Source: Tetrahymena thermophila SB210 (taxonomy: Eukaryota; Ciliophora; Oligohymenophorea; Hymenostomatida; Tetrahymenidae). From it: a stretch of DNA of 64,000 nucleotides. Position 1 is the first letter of the stretch. Each line of letters starts with the position of its first letter. The stretch covers positions 124,001 to 188,000 of the forward strand of contig NW_002476262.1 in the NCBI RefSeq assembly GCF_000189635.1, written 5' to 3'. Shown here in pieces: positions 50,650-63,900 of the stretch. A program made the translations under genes and the position numbers. The notes under the pieces were generated by a model that saw nothing but the letters and a program-made list of their open reading frames with translations, made no database searches and was not told where the DNA came from.

Positions 50650-53600
50650 ATGGATAATAAATAGCCTTCTGAGCCTCTATCTCCGCTCAAAAAAAAATAG
50701 TAGAATTCAGAAAATCAAAAGAGACTAGATTTAATAGTAATAAATTAGCATTTTTAAATGAATTTTTTCAATTTATTTTAGATTTATTTTAAGAAATTAA
50801 TATAAAATTGCTAATTATTGTAAAGACATTTTTATTTGCATTTAAATTAGAAAACTATGAATGGGTTTAGCGATAAGATTATGAATAATCCAGGAAAGGT
50901 TGAATCAGTTGAATTAGTATTAGAAGAATTAGATAGGATGAATTGCATTTCACATTTTAAAAATCTTAAAACCTTAACATTAATTAATGTGAACCTTTAT
51001 TAAATTGAAGTAAAAAATATATCTTAAAATATAAAGCGAATTCAATTTCAGTAAGCTATTTACTATGATTCTAATTTTCTTTTTTCTATGTATTTAGGGA
51101 TTAGAAGAATTGCAATTATTAGAAAATTTGTGGCTTGACGAGAACCATATTTCAAAAATAGATGGACTTTAGAATAATGTCAATTTGGTTAGACTTCATT
51201 TATCTAACAATAATATAAAATAGATATAAGGTTTAGATAATCTTGTAAATTTAGAGATATTATGGCTTTGTAATAATAGAATAGATGTAATTCATTATAT
51301 CAATTAGATTCATTAAAATAAATTTGAAATTATTCAAAAAAATAAAATATTATCATATTTGCAATTTCAATTTTGGTTATAAATAAAATAAATCATCATA
51401 AATGTATATAATAAAACTAGTCTTTGCAAAATTTACAATCTCTAGAAAAGCTAAAACAGTTATGGATTGCAGGAAATCAAATTGAAGAAATCAGAATATC
51501 TTTAGATAAATTGCAAAATTTGAATGACTTGAATATATCAGGAAATAAAATATGTTCTTTCAAGGAAGCATTAAATTTAAATAGATTGCCTAATTTAAAA
51601 ATTTTAAGCTTTTACGATCCTCATTTTGGAGAGAATCCAATATGTAATCTCTGTAACTATTAGGTATATTTATTATAAATACTTGCTTCATTATATATCT
51701 AATTAACTAAACTAAATTATTTTTTGATAATCTATTTAGACTTATGTTCTTTATCATCTAAGAAACATTACAAAGCTTGATACTTTGTTTATATCTGATG
51801 AAGCAAAGAGCTTTGCTGAAGCAACCTTCATGAAAAAAAAAATGTATTATAATATGCGTATTAAAACAATGTAGAGAAGCTTTTCTACTCTAGGAAAACT
51901 TATTCGTAAAGCAAGAAAAATTAAGCTTGACTCTCTTAATGAAGATATTGCAAATCTTTAATTAAAAATTAACTAAATGTAAAGTTTAAATTCTAAAGGG
52001 TCTGAATTTTAAGATTACAAAACAATGTATACAGATAAAATTGAAGAAATTACTCATGTCGAGGAAGTATACGAGTCAATGAAAAAAAAATTATACGAAA
52101 ATTCTTCAATTTGTATTCATAAACTTATTACAGAGCTCGAAACTGGTGGAAATATCAGGTATTCCAATAACTTACTTTCTTTATGAGATTAACAAATTAT
52201 TTAAATTATTTTTTAACATAAAGATTGGAAGAAGGTAAAAGTAATGAAAAGTGGTATATTAGTTGTGAGGATTTGATAAAATCAAGATTCCACAAGGAAG
52301 ACATGATTGGGTATGGAATTTAGGATTTACAAATAAAAAGAGTTGTGAGAATTCATAATAGATTCCTCAGAAATAAGTTTGAAGAAAAAATGGAAAGTTT
52401 AGTTGATGTTAGCAACTCAAACTACAAAAAGAGTTTGGAGTACTTATTTTATGGAGTAGATCCAAATACTCCATAGGAGATATACCACGTTTTAGAAGAG
52501 GGCTTTCGTCCTTATAATGAATGCAAGCAATTAGGTTTATGTGGATACACACCACTTGTAAATAGTATACTAGGTGCCGATAGTGCTCGTCTAATGAGTT
52601 TCCTTAAGAATAAGCGTAATCACGAAAAATTCAAAAAAGCATTCATTAAACGTCGCTTTTAAGATAGTCTTACCATATATCCTCCTGGAATGCTATTGAT
52701 TTGCAAAGTTTTAATGATTAAAAGTGTTTCTGATAATAAAACTCCATTTTTTGACCCAGATGTTGCTCCAAGCGATATTTTTAGAAATGCTCCTATTGAT
52801 TCTAAACTTTTTTCTGAAGAAAATACTATCTATAGAGTAAAAGAAAACGACCCAAAGCATAAGTTATGGTTTGTGATCGATAACAATCTTGTATTGCCAG
52901 AGTATCTTGTAGAGTTCAATTATATTCTTGCAAATGAAAATTAAAATAAGATTTCTGATTTTGGAGATCAAATAGGTATCCTAGATAATCCTGAAGATGA
53001 ATTTATTTCTCCTAAAAACATTCATATTTACAAAGGAGAATTAAATAATATATATAATACACTCTGTGAAGAGATAAATAATTACCAATTTGAAAATATA
53101 GAAGACTTAAAACATCCTAATTTGGAAATAAAAGCTTAAGATCTAGATAGAGCAGATATATCATTAATAAAGATAACTTTACTGAATTATTTTAAATATT
53201 GTCTTTCAAGATCTTTCTTATACGAACTTAACCCTAACTTATTATAGGAAGCAGTCGAATAAGAAATTACTTAGGATGTAAATTATTTTTTTATTTTATC
53301 ATTGATTTATTTTTTTTCATATTATTTAAGATGGTTCTTGAACAATATCAAAAAAATCCTGAAGAAATTCTATTCGTTAACTTATCTAACATGAAAATAA
53401 GTGAAATATGCATTTTCCCACAACTGAAAAATCTTTAAACTCTCATCCTTTCATATAATAAAATACTTGAGATCAAAAACTTAGATTACTACCCTCATCT
53501 CTCAACTTTAGATTTAAATCATAATTAAATTACTTCATTGAGTGGACTTAGTAGCTTAGAAAAATTAGAAATATTTGATGTTTCTCATAACGATATTGCT

Positions 53601-55950
53601 GATATCAAAGAAATTACATAGCTTTAAAGCAACATCAATTTGGTAGATTTAAAGGTTATATTTAATCCATTTAGTGAGAAAAAAGATATTGTGAACGATA
53701 TCGTTTAAATACTTCCTTAACTTGTTTACTTAGATAACAAATTAATTAAGTAATATAATTTCACTATTCAGCAATTTTTTCTTTAAAAAAAGAAGAATCC
53801 AATTAAGATTTTGAATTTTATAATAATTTATTTTCACGATATAAAAATCATTAAACTTAAATTTTTAGAAAATTAAAAATTCTTTTAATTAACAAAAATT
53901 TTCAAAGCTAAATTAAATTAAACCTTATTTGTATATGTTTATAGTAAGGAGAGTATATAAAGAAATAAAGAAAAGATTATAACAGAAATAAGTGATGATA
54001 TGATAAAAGAATATGGAAAGATTATACAAAGCAGATCGTTATCTTAACTCGAACCAAACTGGAAAGAAACTATAGAAATAATAAACTTATCTCATTTGAA
54101 ATTAAGAGGAATAAAAGGTTTAGATTAACTGGTTAATTTGAGATAAGCAAATTTTAGTCATAATCTCATTGAAAAAATAGAAGGTTTGAGTAACTGCAAG
54201 CTTTTAGAAGAATTAAGCTTCGAAAAAAATAAAATTACTAAAATTACTGGGTTAGAAAACTTAATTTATCTCAAAAAAATGGAGCTTGGAAAGAATAAAA
54301 TCAATTAAATTTCAGGATTAGGTATTTTTTTATTTATTGAGCTTTAAAATTTATTTCATTTTTGTTAAATTTCATTAATAGAATCTAATATTTTATTTTA
54401 TTTAACTAAAAATATTAGCTCATCTCTCAAATTTAATGCAACTATCGTTGGAAGACAATATGATAGAATCTTTAGAGGATTTCCCTGAATTAAAAAATTT
54501 GATGGAATTATATTTAGGTAATAACTCAATAACTGAGTCTAAAGAAATTACTAATCTTAAAGGATTGCAAAAGTTAATTATATTAGATTTATCTGGAAAC
54601 CCTTTCTCCAGAGACCCCAATTATCGTATATACACTCTATTCATTATCAAAAAGCTTAAGGTAAACAAGCACTTTACACATTTATTTTATTAAGAAACAA
54701 TTTTTTTATTAGGTCCTTGATGGTATATCAATAGAAGCTAGTGAGTAATAGCTTGCAAAAGATTTGTTTACTGGTAGGTTGACAGAAGAAATATTAATGT
54801 CTCGTTTGTATGGATAATCAGCTTAGGAAATAACTGAGTTAGATCTTTCCAACTGCAAATTAAGAGATTTTGATGAAGTATTTACTCATCATAGCTTCCC
54901 TAATTTAACAGAGCTTAATTTATCTGCAAACCTATTTTAATCAACTCGTATGCTTGGATATCTGCCTAATTTGAAAATACTTATTTTAAATTCTAATAAA
55001 ATTGAGACTCTAGCCTCTGTAACAGATGCTAATGTAAAAAAAGCTCTGAATGGTTGTTAAGTAAATAATCAACAAATTTTAAATTAATGAAAATTTATTT
55101 TTAAAATTTATAGAATTTAGAAATCTTAGATATAAGTAATAACAACCTTAAAGAGTTTCATGGTTTGTAATTTTGTTTGCTCAGAGAGTTGAAGATATTA
55201 AAGGCATATAGAAATGAAATTTATAAAATAGATTGCCTTGAGCAATTAAAGTCACTTCGTGAATTAGATGTAAATCATAATAAAGTTCGTCAATTTGATC
55301 CGTAATTTTGATACATTTAATGCCTTTATTTAATAATTTTTATAAAATTAAAAATAAGAATGTCGTTTATAGGATCTAATCCGATCAAATGCTTGAAGAT
55401 AGATGATAACGGTCTTAAAAATTTTAACAATATATAAAGACTTTATAAGTTGTAGCATCTTTTTGCTAATTCAAATAGAATCAATGATATTCCTGACATT
55501 GAAAAATTATCAGAATTGACATATTTAAAAGAACTTGAATTAAATGGTAATGCCTTTTCTAGAAGACCTGGATATAGAGCTGCTGTCTTAAAGAAACTAC
55601 CTACTTTACTTTATCTAGATGGAAGAGTATTTTAATATTTTGTTTTAAATGTAAATAATTAAGTTTTTTTATTACATGTAATAAAAATTAGGAGGTAACA
55701 ATAGAAGAAAGAGAGAGATTAGATGGAATCCCTTAGTAAATAGATAAAGGATAAAATCTACCAAATATTCATATGCCTTCTATGAATAATTAAAAAGGAT
55801 TTGTAAGCTAAATTTTAATTTATTAAAAATGCTAAAAAAATATTTTCAATAAACAAACAGGTTTAAGTTAAATTGAATTCTATAAACTTTGATGGAGTAT
55901 TTAGTAAAAAATTAAATCAAGCAAATTGGCCAAACTAGTAGTAATTTTGA
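50650..55950 (+). CDS. LRRC9: LRRC9-type leucine-rich repeat protein
   Basis: Fourteen exons: 50650-50736, 50851-51009, 51098-51286, 51421-51663, 51740-52158, 52224-53277, 53331-53749, 53945-54321, 54419-54660, 54713-55060, 55114-55301, 55359-55626, 55692-55802, 55861-55950; 1,397 residues (human LRRC9 about 1,450). It has several arrays of SDS22-like repeats (LENLWLDENHISKIDGL, LEILWLCNNRI), interrupted by LRRC9-specific blocks: FGENPICNLCNY, then MKKKMYYNMRIKTMQR, a non-LRR module with YPPGMLLICKVLMIKSV and LWFVIDNNLVLPEYLVEF, then more repeats and the cap VLDGISIEASEQQLAKDLF. Repeats mediate protein binding; the role is unknown, with a ciliary link suspected from its presence in ciliated lineages. 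Exons 13-14 are the least certain. Confidence 0.93.
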
Positions 55951-56546
55951 ATGATGAAAATAATCATCATTATCATAATTATGAACATAAAAAAATATTT
56001 TAAATAAATAGTTTTTTCTTTTTCTAATTAACAACTTTAAATCTTTCACAAAAATATTTAGGAATAAATAAATGTTTATTTAGTTAAAAATAAGATAATT
56101 AATTAATTAAATTAATAAAAAATCTCTCAAATAAATTCAAACAATTTTGTACAATTAAATTATTTAAATAAATTCTAGAGATATATGTTGTAAATGTAAG
56201 CCAACAAACAAAATGTAATTATTTATTTATTTTTCTATCAATATTTCAATTTGATATATAGCATAGCGTATATGCTCTTAATTTTATGTAGAATTAGTTT
56301 ATTTTTGTTTTTTTGTAAAAATATTACACAAAGAAATGACATTAATTCTGATGTTGTATTATAAATTCTACAAGTGTAGTTTATTTTGTTGGTTGATTGG
56401 TTGCGTAATAATAATATAAGCTTTCCAATAAGGGATAAATATCAGTAAAATTTTCTAATCAGCAAATTGATCAAAAAGCTATTAAAATTTATTCACAATA
56501 ATTTAGAAACATATCTTTCTTTTTGAAAAATAAAAGTAATTGAGAA
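55951..56546. other. Intergenic spacer
   Basis: About 0.6 kb of A+T-rich DNA between LRRC9 and ALG6, both on the + strand. It includes a GGTTGATTGGTTG stretch near 56390. No gene seen. Confidence 0.55.
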
Positions 56547-59155
56547 ATGTCATAATAAGAAAGTGGAGAAACGTAATCTCAAAAAATAACAAATACGCGT
56601 TTAATGAGAGGTAACTAAAAACTATTTAATAGCTATCTTAGTTTTATTAATTTTTATAAGAACGCAAAGAAATAGACACCGTTTTATAAGAGTATGATGT
56701 ACAATGGAAAGAATCTTAAAAAGGAGTAGAAGTCTAGGTAATATTATGCTTAAAAAATAAATATTAACAAAAAATAAATAAAATCTAACAACAGTTTAGC
56801 TTCTAAATAAATTCTGAAAACAAGAAAGATAGCGTCGCTCATGCAGAAATAAAATTAGAATAAAGTTACCCATTTTCATAGCCTCTAATAAAGTTCAATC
56901 TTACTGTAATTGCAGCATTAATTTTGTTTTTGAAAAAAATTTAAAATTAATTTATGAAAAGCCTGGATAACTTGCTCTTTTTAACCATGACAGCTATAAA
57001 GAAATTGATTATTATACTAACAAAACTTATACACCTAAGATGACAGTCGCTGATATCATTAAATTGTAAAATTATTATCAATAAGACTTTTATTTAGATT
57101 AAATATATTTGAATAGGATTGCTGAATATGGAAAGAAAAATATATAAATAGGAGATAAGAGTAAAAAAGAAACAATTTTTAGTTTGGTCCATACTCTCTA
57201 TTCAATTTTAGGATCAACTTCTACAATTATTTTTATAATTCTATTTGCATCTTTCATTAGAATTTTAGCAGGAATTGGACCATACTCAGGATACAAAGAT
57301 GGTAACAACAAAGAATTTTTAATAAGACTTATTTATCTGAGAGAAATTTAATTTTAAGATCAATTAATTATGAATAAGCTCCCACATATGGTGACTATGA
57401 AGCTTAGAGACACTGGATGGAATTAACTCTTCATACTCCTCCAAGCTAATGGTATGTTGAAACATTAAACAATGATTTGACTTATTGGAGAATAGATTAT
57501 CCTCCTCTCAGTGCATATGTCAGCTACATTTTTGGATATATCAGTCATTAATTTGACCCAAAATCTGTAGAATTATATCACAGTAGAGGTTATGAAGAAC
57601 CCAACCATAAAGTATAAAAGAATACATTTTAAAATAAATTTAATATAATTATCTTAAATAATATTTTTTAGATCTACATGAGAATGACAGTCTTGATTAG
57701 TGACATATTATTTTTCTTCACAAGTTTATACTATGTTACTAAAATTGAATTCAATAAGTATAGCTTTACTCTTCGCTCTCTTTTTTACCTTCTAGCCTTG
57801 CTTTGCCCTCCATTCATTCTTATTGATCATGCTCACTTCCAATATAATAGCTTCATGCATGGGCTTGTATTGTGGTCTGTTTATTTCTGCTCCTAAGGAA
57901 GTGTAGTGATCGGAGGAATATTATTTACCCTTGCTCTTAATTTCAAACAGATGGGTTTGTATTATTCCTTAGGTTTCTTTTTTTATATTCTCGGATATCT
58001 AGCTGTAGATTCTGGTTTTAGAAGCATTAAAACAAACAAAGTAATTTTATTTTTTTAATGCAAAATAAGTTCTATTTTAATCATTTTTATATAAAAGTAC
58101 AATTTTGGAGCTTCTTTATTTTTTATCTTACGAATTGCTTTAGTAGGATTTGGAGTTATTGCTACTTTTGTATTAATGATACTTCCATGGATAACTGATA
58201 AGTACTTGCTCACTTCTCTGGTCTCTGCTATATTCCCTGTTCATAGAGGGCTCTATTAATTAAAAGTAAATATTTAAATTTGAAAGGTTAATTCCTAATT
58301 TGATATTTAAAAATATTAATCTAAGGTAGCAAACTTTTGGTGTTTTTCTAATATTTTTATTAAATGGACTCAGATATTTGATCAAAAAGTGATAATTCTA
58401 ATGTCAATAGCCTTCACATTGGTTGCTTGTCTCCCTAGCATTTATGTTGTATTTTTGAGACCAAAATATAAATATTTAAAATTAGCTCTTTTCAATATTT
58501 CTATGAGTTTCTTTTTCTTCTCATATCATGTACATGAAAAGACTATTTTGATTCCATTAGTCTTATATGTTTTGTGCATCAGATATATGAATATCTATTA
58601 TTTAGATTTTGTAACAATTAGCTGCTTAACTCTTTATCCCTTGCTAAGAGAAGATAAATAAACTCTCTGCTGGTTTGTTTTAACAATAGGTAAATTACAA
58701 ATTAACTAAGAAACTTATCAAACATTTATTTATTATTTATTTATTTAGTTCACCACTTTTTTGTTAGAAAAACTTTGAAGTACTTAGAAATATAAGGAGT
58801 TATAAAAAAGAACTTAACTGATTAGTGCACACTTATATCAGACAGCAAAGTTACTGATTAAACAACATAGAAAAAAATCTTGGAATAAGAAAAGGATATT
58901 CCTTTAATAGTTAAATTGATATCTTTGACTGATTTATTTTACAAATCTATTTTCCGTAAAGCAATCTATATTTTATCTATCATAGCAATTATAGCTGAAA
59001 AATATGTTAAGCCTCCTACCAATTACCCATATCTTTTTTCTCTGATCTATGCTGTATTAGGGTTTGGTCTATTTGCTTATGTCTTCATTTAAACTAATTT
59101 GTTAATGCTACACTCTTACTAGCGTAGTTAAAAAAAGAAATAAAAATTAGATTGA
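56547..59155 (+). CDS. ALG6: ALG6 dolichyl-P-Glc:Man9GlcNAc2 alpha-1,3-glucosyltransferase
   Basis: ER enzyme of N-glycosylation that adds the first glucose from dolichyl-P-glucose to the lipid-linked oligosaccharide, on the lumenal side. Nine exons: 56547-56610, 56661-56737, 56795-56905, 56962-57301, 57379-57611, 57672-58040, 58098-58265, 58326-58689, 58749-59155; 710 residues. ALG6/ALG8 motifs: YGDYEAQRHWMELT (acidic catalytic loop), ITTING-like WRIDYPPLSAY, LIDHAHFQYN, ALNFKQMGLYY, FPVHRGLYQ followed by VANFWC, and SYHVHEKTILIPL. About ten membrane helices are visible. ALG6 rather than ALG8 is preferred because of the HWMELT and FxRGL...VANFWC forms. It is longer than human ALG6 (about 507) through a ~150-residue polar N-terminal extension and a polar loop in exon 9. 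Confidence 0.94.
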
Positions 59156-59497
59156 TAGAAATTATCTCAATAAAAAATTAATATGGTATTAAATATTTTA
59201 TGTTTAATTACTAAATAAAGCTATCATTATTGAAATAGTATTTAAGCTTTTATGTTTAAGGTATATGAAAATGTCTCTCTCTTTATATTTTTTTGTACGT
59301 AACTTTAAAATAGAATTTAATAGATTACCTAAATATATCTAGCTTTTATATAAGCGAAGTTTGAAGAGCTGATTTAAATATAAATCAAGAAATTTCGATT
59401 TGATAATTACATAACAATTTAATAGTAAAAAATAGGAGAATTTCCAAAGATATATCAAATATCAAAGCAAATAAACTTATTTAAGGGAATAATCTAA
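59156..59497. other. Intergenic spacer
   Basis: About 340 bp of A+T-rich DNA between two + strand genes; nothing recognised. Confidence 0.5.
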
Positions 59498-59839
59498 ATG
59501 GACCAAAACTTTTTGACTCAATTTGAAAAGCAGGTTGAAAGTGATGTATAAAAGCTAGGGGGCCAGCTTTATGAATTAACCTAAAATTTTGTAGATATAT
59601 GTAATTAAAAGCATCCATAACAAATAGATGATTATGTGTAATGTAGAAATTAGAGAGATGTTTTTTTGAGATAAGAATTGACTAATCTCTCTTTAAGAGT
59701 CAAGTATGTTAAATACAAAACCGAAGAATGCTGCGATATTAAAGGCTACAATGGAATTGTCGAATGCTCTGACTTATTTAAATAAAAACTTAATGAATAA
59801 TATTTATTGACCTTCAAAAACCTTAATAACTATAACTGA
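59498..59839 (+). CDS. Uncharacterised 113-residue Cys-containing protein
   Basis: Single exon, MDQNFLTQFEKQVESD at the N-terminus. The sequence is hydrophilic and predicted helical with five Cys: one in VDICNQKH, one in DYVQCRNQRD, a pair in TEECCDIKG and one in IVECSDL. The spacing (13 between the first two, 10 between the pair and the last) does not match the CX3C or CX9C patterns of mitochondrial small carriers, so that reading was not adopted, although a small helical hairpin is plausible. No signal peptide. Base composition is clearly coding. I do not recognise the family. Confidence 0.78.
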
Positions 59840-60968
59840 ATGTTCACCATAAATTAGAAATTAATTGCCTAAATTATATCAATAATGTTTATGACAGCTA
59901 AAATAATAACCAAAATAAATCTATTCATATAAATTTATTTTAAAAAGACTATCAAACAATTAAAAAATAATTGATTAATCATAGGTATTTCTTAGTTAGT
60001 TACGAATCACTTTTCTTTGAAGCAGAATATAAGTTTATTTAAAATTTGTAAAACCTAAACAAACAAACATATTAAATAATAATTAATTCCTTCACTCATA
60101 TGCATATATTAAATTTAATTTTTAAATATAATATATTAATTAATTTTATGATAGCAGATATTTAATCAAAAAAGATATTTTAATTCAAAACTTAATTAAT
60201 CTCATCTACTTATCTATCTTAATCATCTACCTACCAATTTTTTAACCTTAATTAAAATTTAATTTTTTAAACTAAAAAATATTCGAATCACTTAGCAGTT
60301 AATTATGGAATAGATTATTATGATTTTATTAATAATTAAATTAACCAAAAGAAAATTAATTAAACATTCTTAATCTTTTAGATTAGCCAATTTAATTCTA
60401 AATCAATTAATAAAAATGTGAAGGTAAGATTTTTATTCATTATAAAATGGAAATTTAAATAAAAATATTTTAAGTGAAGCTAGTATAAAATTAAAAAAAT
60501 ATATTAAATTTAAAAATAAGCAATTTCAAATAAAAATACATTAAAAAAATGTAAAATTTAGCACATTAATTCAATTAAAAATAGCTTTTAGTTATAAATT
60601 TCATTGATATTTTAGATTGAAATTTAAAAAATTATTTTAAATTTATCATTGAGAAAAATTTTGAAATAAATCTTTACTGCAAAAATTTTACAATAATCTA
60701 AATTAAGAAATCATTCAAGTAGTAAGTATTTTATTAAACTAATGGTTAATAATGATTTAGAAGTTTTAAATAGAAGTTCGTCATAAAGTGGAAAGAAAAT
60801 AAATAAATAAAAAATATACAAAAACAAACTAATTGTTTAATTGGATAATATAATAAGTTAATAAAAAATAAATAAACATTATTAAAGTATCTTATTGATT
60901 AATTTATATTTAACTATATATAGAAAGGATATTTAAAAGACCAAAAAAATTTAATTTATTAAATATTA
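59840..60968. other. Intergenic spacer
   Basis: About 1.1 kb, extremely A+T-rich, ahead of the long terminal ORF. No coding signal or RNA recognised. Confidence 0.55.
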
Positions 60969-63900
60969 ATGAGACATAGTAGTCTCTATAAAGTTTAAAA
61001 CGAAGACTTAAATGATAAAACAAAAATTAAAAATCCTGTTGAAGAACAGAATTTGAATGAAGAAATAAATGCTAACACTCTGATGCTCTTTTATCATCCT
61101 CTTTTTTAAGAAACTACTAAAAAATTCTTAGCAGCCATTTATTAAAAGCAATCAAATGATATTTAGATAAAGTTTTTTTAATTTATAGAACTTAATCTTA
61201 GGATACAAAAGGCTTTAATAGAGACATTTTAAATTGAAAAAGCAATAGTTTCTGCACTAAATGATTGGAATAGAGAATTAACTTTATTAAATGTCTAATA
61301 ACACTAACTTGATTAAAATGGCATGAAGCCATTCGATTTAAAATATCACTATGATAGCATAAACGAACTATAAATGGGCGCTTCTTTTTCTATTACTAAT
61401 TTTGCTAAATTATTAGAGAATTTAAAAGAACATAAATCCTTTTTTTACAGTGAATATTCGATAAGCATTGAAGTATTCTAAAAATTTTTATTTGACATCA
61501 GCTGTAATTGGTGCTAATTTTATGATATTGAAATATTTTGCTTCTTTATAAATGCAATTTTCTTACAAATTACAAAAGGTTAAGATTTTAAATTTTGTCA
61601 AGTTAAATCCCTCAACTAAATTTCTTATCTCCCTCAGTTATTCTTTAAAGAATTCAACTAAGTTAAATATGTATACAGTAGGTATATTAAGAAAAACCTC
61701 AAAACTAATTTTAAGATGTGGTGTGAGTGGAATTTTTAGAGACTGAATGATATTTGTCAGAGTTTGGTTACTAAACTAGGGCGTATCTTTGCTCAAGATT
61801 AAAGGACTGAGGAGTATTCTGTTATGTTCAAAGATGCTTTAGATAATTTCAATAGAGAAATAATATAATCTGCTTCCAAAAATTAAGTAACAGAATCTAT
61901 TGAAAATATGATTTAACAAACAAATATAGAAAACAATGAAGCATATGCAACATATATGAAAGGAGGAAAAGTAAGAATAAAATTTACTAAGTAATAAAGA
62001 TCTATGAGCGAATCATAAAAAATAGAAGAGAATTAAATTGATGAAGATGAGAAAGGAAGTGCTGATAATTTAGAATAGCTTTACCATAGTAAATAATTTA
62101 TGGAAGAAGGCTCTAAATAGCTGAATAATAGCAGCAGTCATTCTCCTGATTCTAAAAAATAATAAATTTCTAATGGATAAATCTGTTTAAACGAGATTGA
62201 GAATAAAATTATTTAAAAAAAACTCAAATAAATGAATAAACTTCTCGAAAGATAAAATAATGAAATAGATTAAGACTCTTCTTCTCTAAAAGCTGCTTAC
62301 CGATAAGCAGAGAAATCTAATTCTAATGCCTTTAAATATTTTCAAAAGCTACTTCGATACAAAAAAGAGTAATAAAAAAAATTCATAAAAAACTAACCTT
62401 ACGGTATAACTAGCAAGTCTGTTGTTTAATAACAGTAAGAATAGCAAATTAGCGAGGCAGAAAAAAATATTTCTTATAAATAAGATCAGCAGAATGAAAT
62501 TAAAAACAAGTAAATTATAGAAGATTTTTATATGTGCAACTAAGGAAAATTTAATGCTAATCAAAAATTTTAATTATAAGATGAGTTGCTTTAATAATAA
62601 GGAGAGTTTGAGAGTAATTTAAAGAAATAAAGCTAATCAAACTTTTATGAGGATAATTTTTCTTTTTATGAAGGAAAATAAAGATTTTTGCACAGTTAAC
62701 TGAAAAAGAAAAGCGAATAAAAAGTACTTTAATCATAAAATTAAAACTCTAATCAAAGCTAAAATTTATAAATTACAAACCACAATAAGTAATAAAGCTA
62801 AAATACTTCAAGGAGTGTGGTTTATTCTAGTTAAACCCCTCCTATAAAAAACTAATCTTCCAGAGAATTCTCAGCAGAAAAATAAAATAAATAAAATTTA
62901 AATCTTGATCATAACATTTAAACTCCTCATGTTTTAGATTTGCATCAAATTGCACTTTCAAAAGCTCATCAGATATCTCCTTCTAGATAAAATGAAAGTG
63001 TCTATGACAAGAATTCTTCAGTAACTCCATATAGAATGATTGGGTACAATACTTCTTAAATTTAGTAATAAAAGAATAGCTAAAATAATAAGTTACAATC
63101 AATAAATATAAATTCTAATAAAGTTAATGAGAGTTAACTGAACTCATCAAAAGTTTCATAGTATAGTAATAATTAGAATCCATCAAATTTTTATGCAAAT
63201 ATTAACAATACTGAGACTCCAAAATAAAATAATGAATCAATTTTAAATTACGAAGCTGATAAAAAATAGTTAACAGAGAGTAAATTATACACAACGAATT
63301 CAGAATTAGACTATTCATATATCCAACAACCTAGAAACAACGGTAGAATCAATTCTGAGTAAGATTATATATTTAGAAATACAAGTCTCGACTAAAAGCA
63401 GCCTTACAATTTATTTAATAAGAGTTTGTTTAACTCCTCTAAAAATAAAAAGAAAATCAGTTTAGGAGATATAATTAATCTAAATTACCTATATAAGCCT
63501 AATTTGACTTTTAGCGGAACTCAAACAAACAAAAACAAATAAAATGATCATCATGATTTATAAATAGATATCAAATCTTTAAAACCTGAAAACAAATTTA
63601 ATCAAAATACATTATTAACAGAAAGAAAGGGTTAAGGCTAAAAGATAAGATCTTAGACAGTTGGTTTAGGTGAGATTCTACCCTAAACAGTTCCAACTAA
63701 TTATAATAACGATTCAAAGGAAAGATAATCTGAAGAAAAGCTAAATAACAGTAAAGTATACTTGAAACCTATATAAGCATAATTTACATAGAAATACAGA
63801 AAATTAGTTAGCTAAAGTAGATATCTTTGGTAAAAATTTTTAGTAGAAGACGATTTATACAAAATAAATGATTACAACAAGTTAAACAGCTTTTTGGATG

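Noticed and set aside
56380-56410. GGTTGATTGGTTG stretch considered as a chromosome breakage sequence or telomere-like repeat
   Set aside because: It does not match the 15-bp Tetrahymena breakage sequence on either strand and there are no GGGGTT repeats nearby.
59498-59839. Small Cys protein considered as a mitochondrial Tim/CHCH carrier
   Set aside because: Cys spacing (13 and 10 residues between) does not fit CX3C or CX9C pairs.
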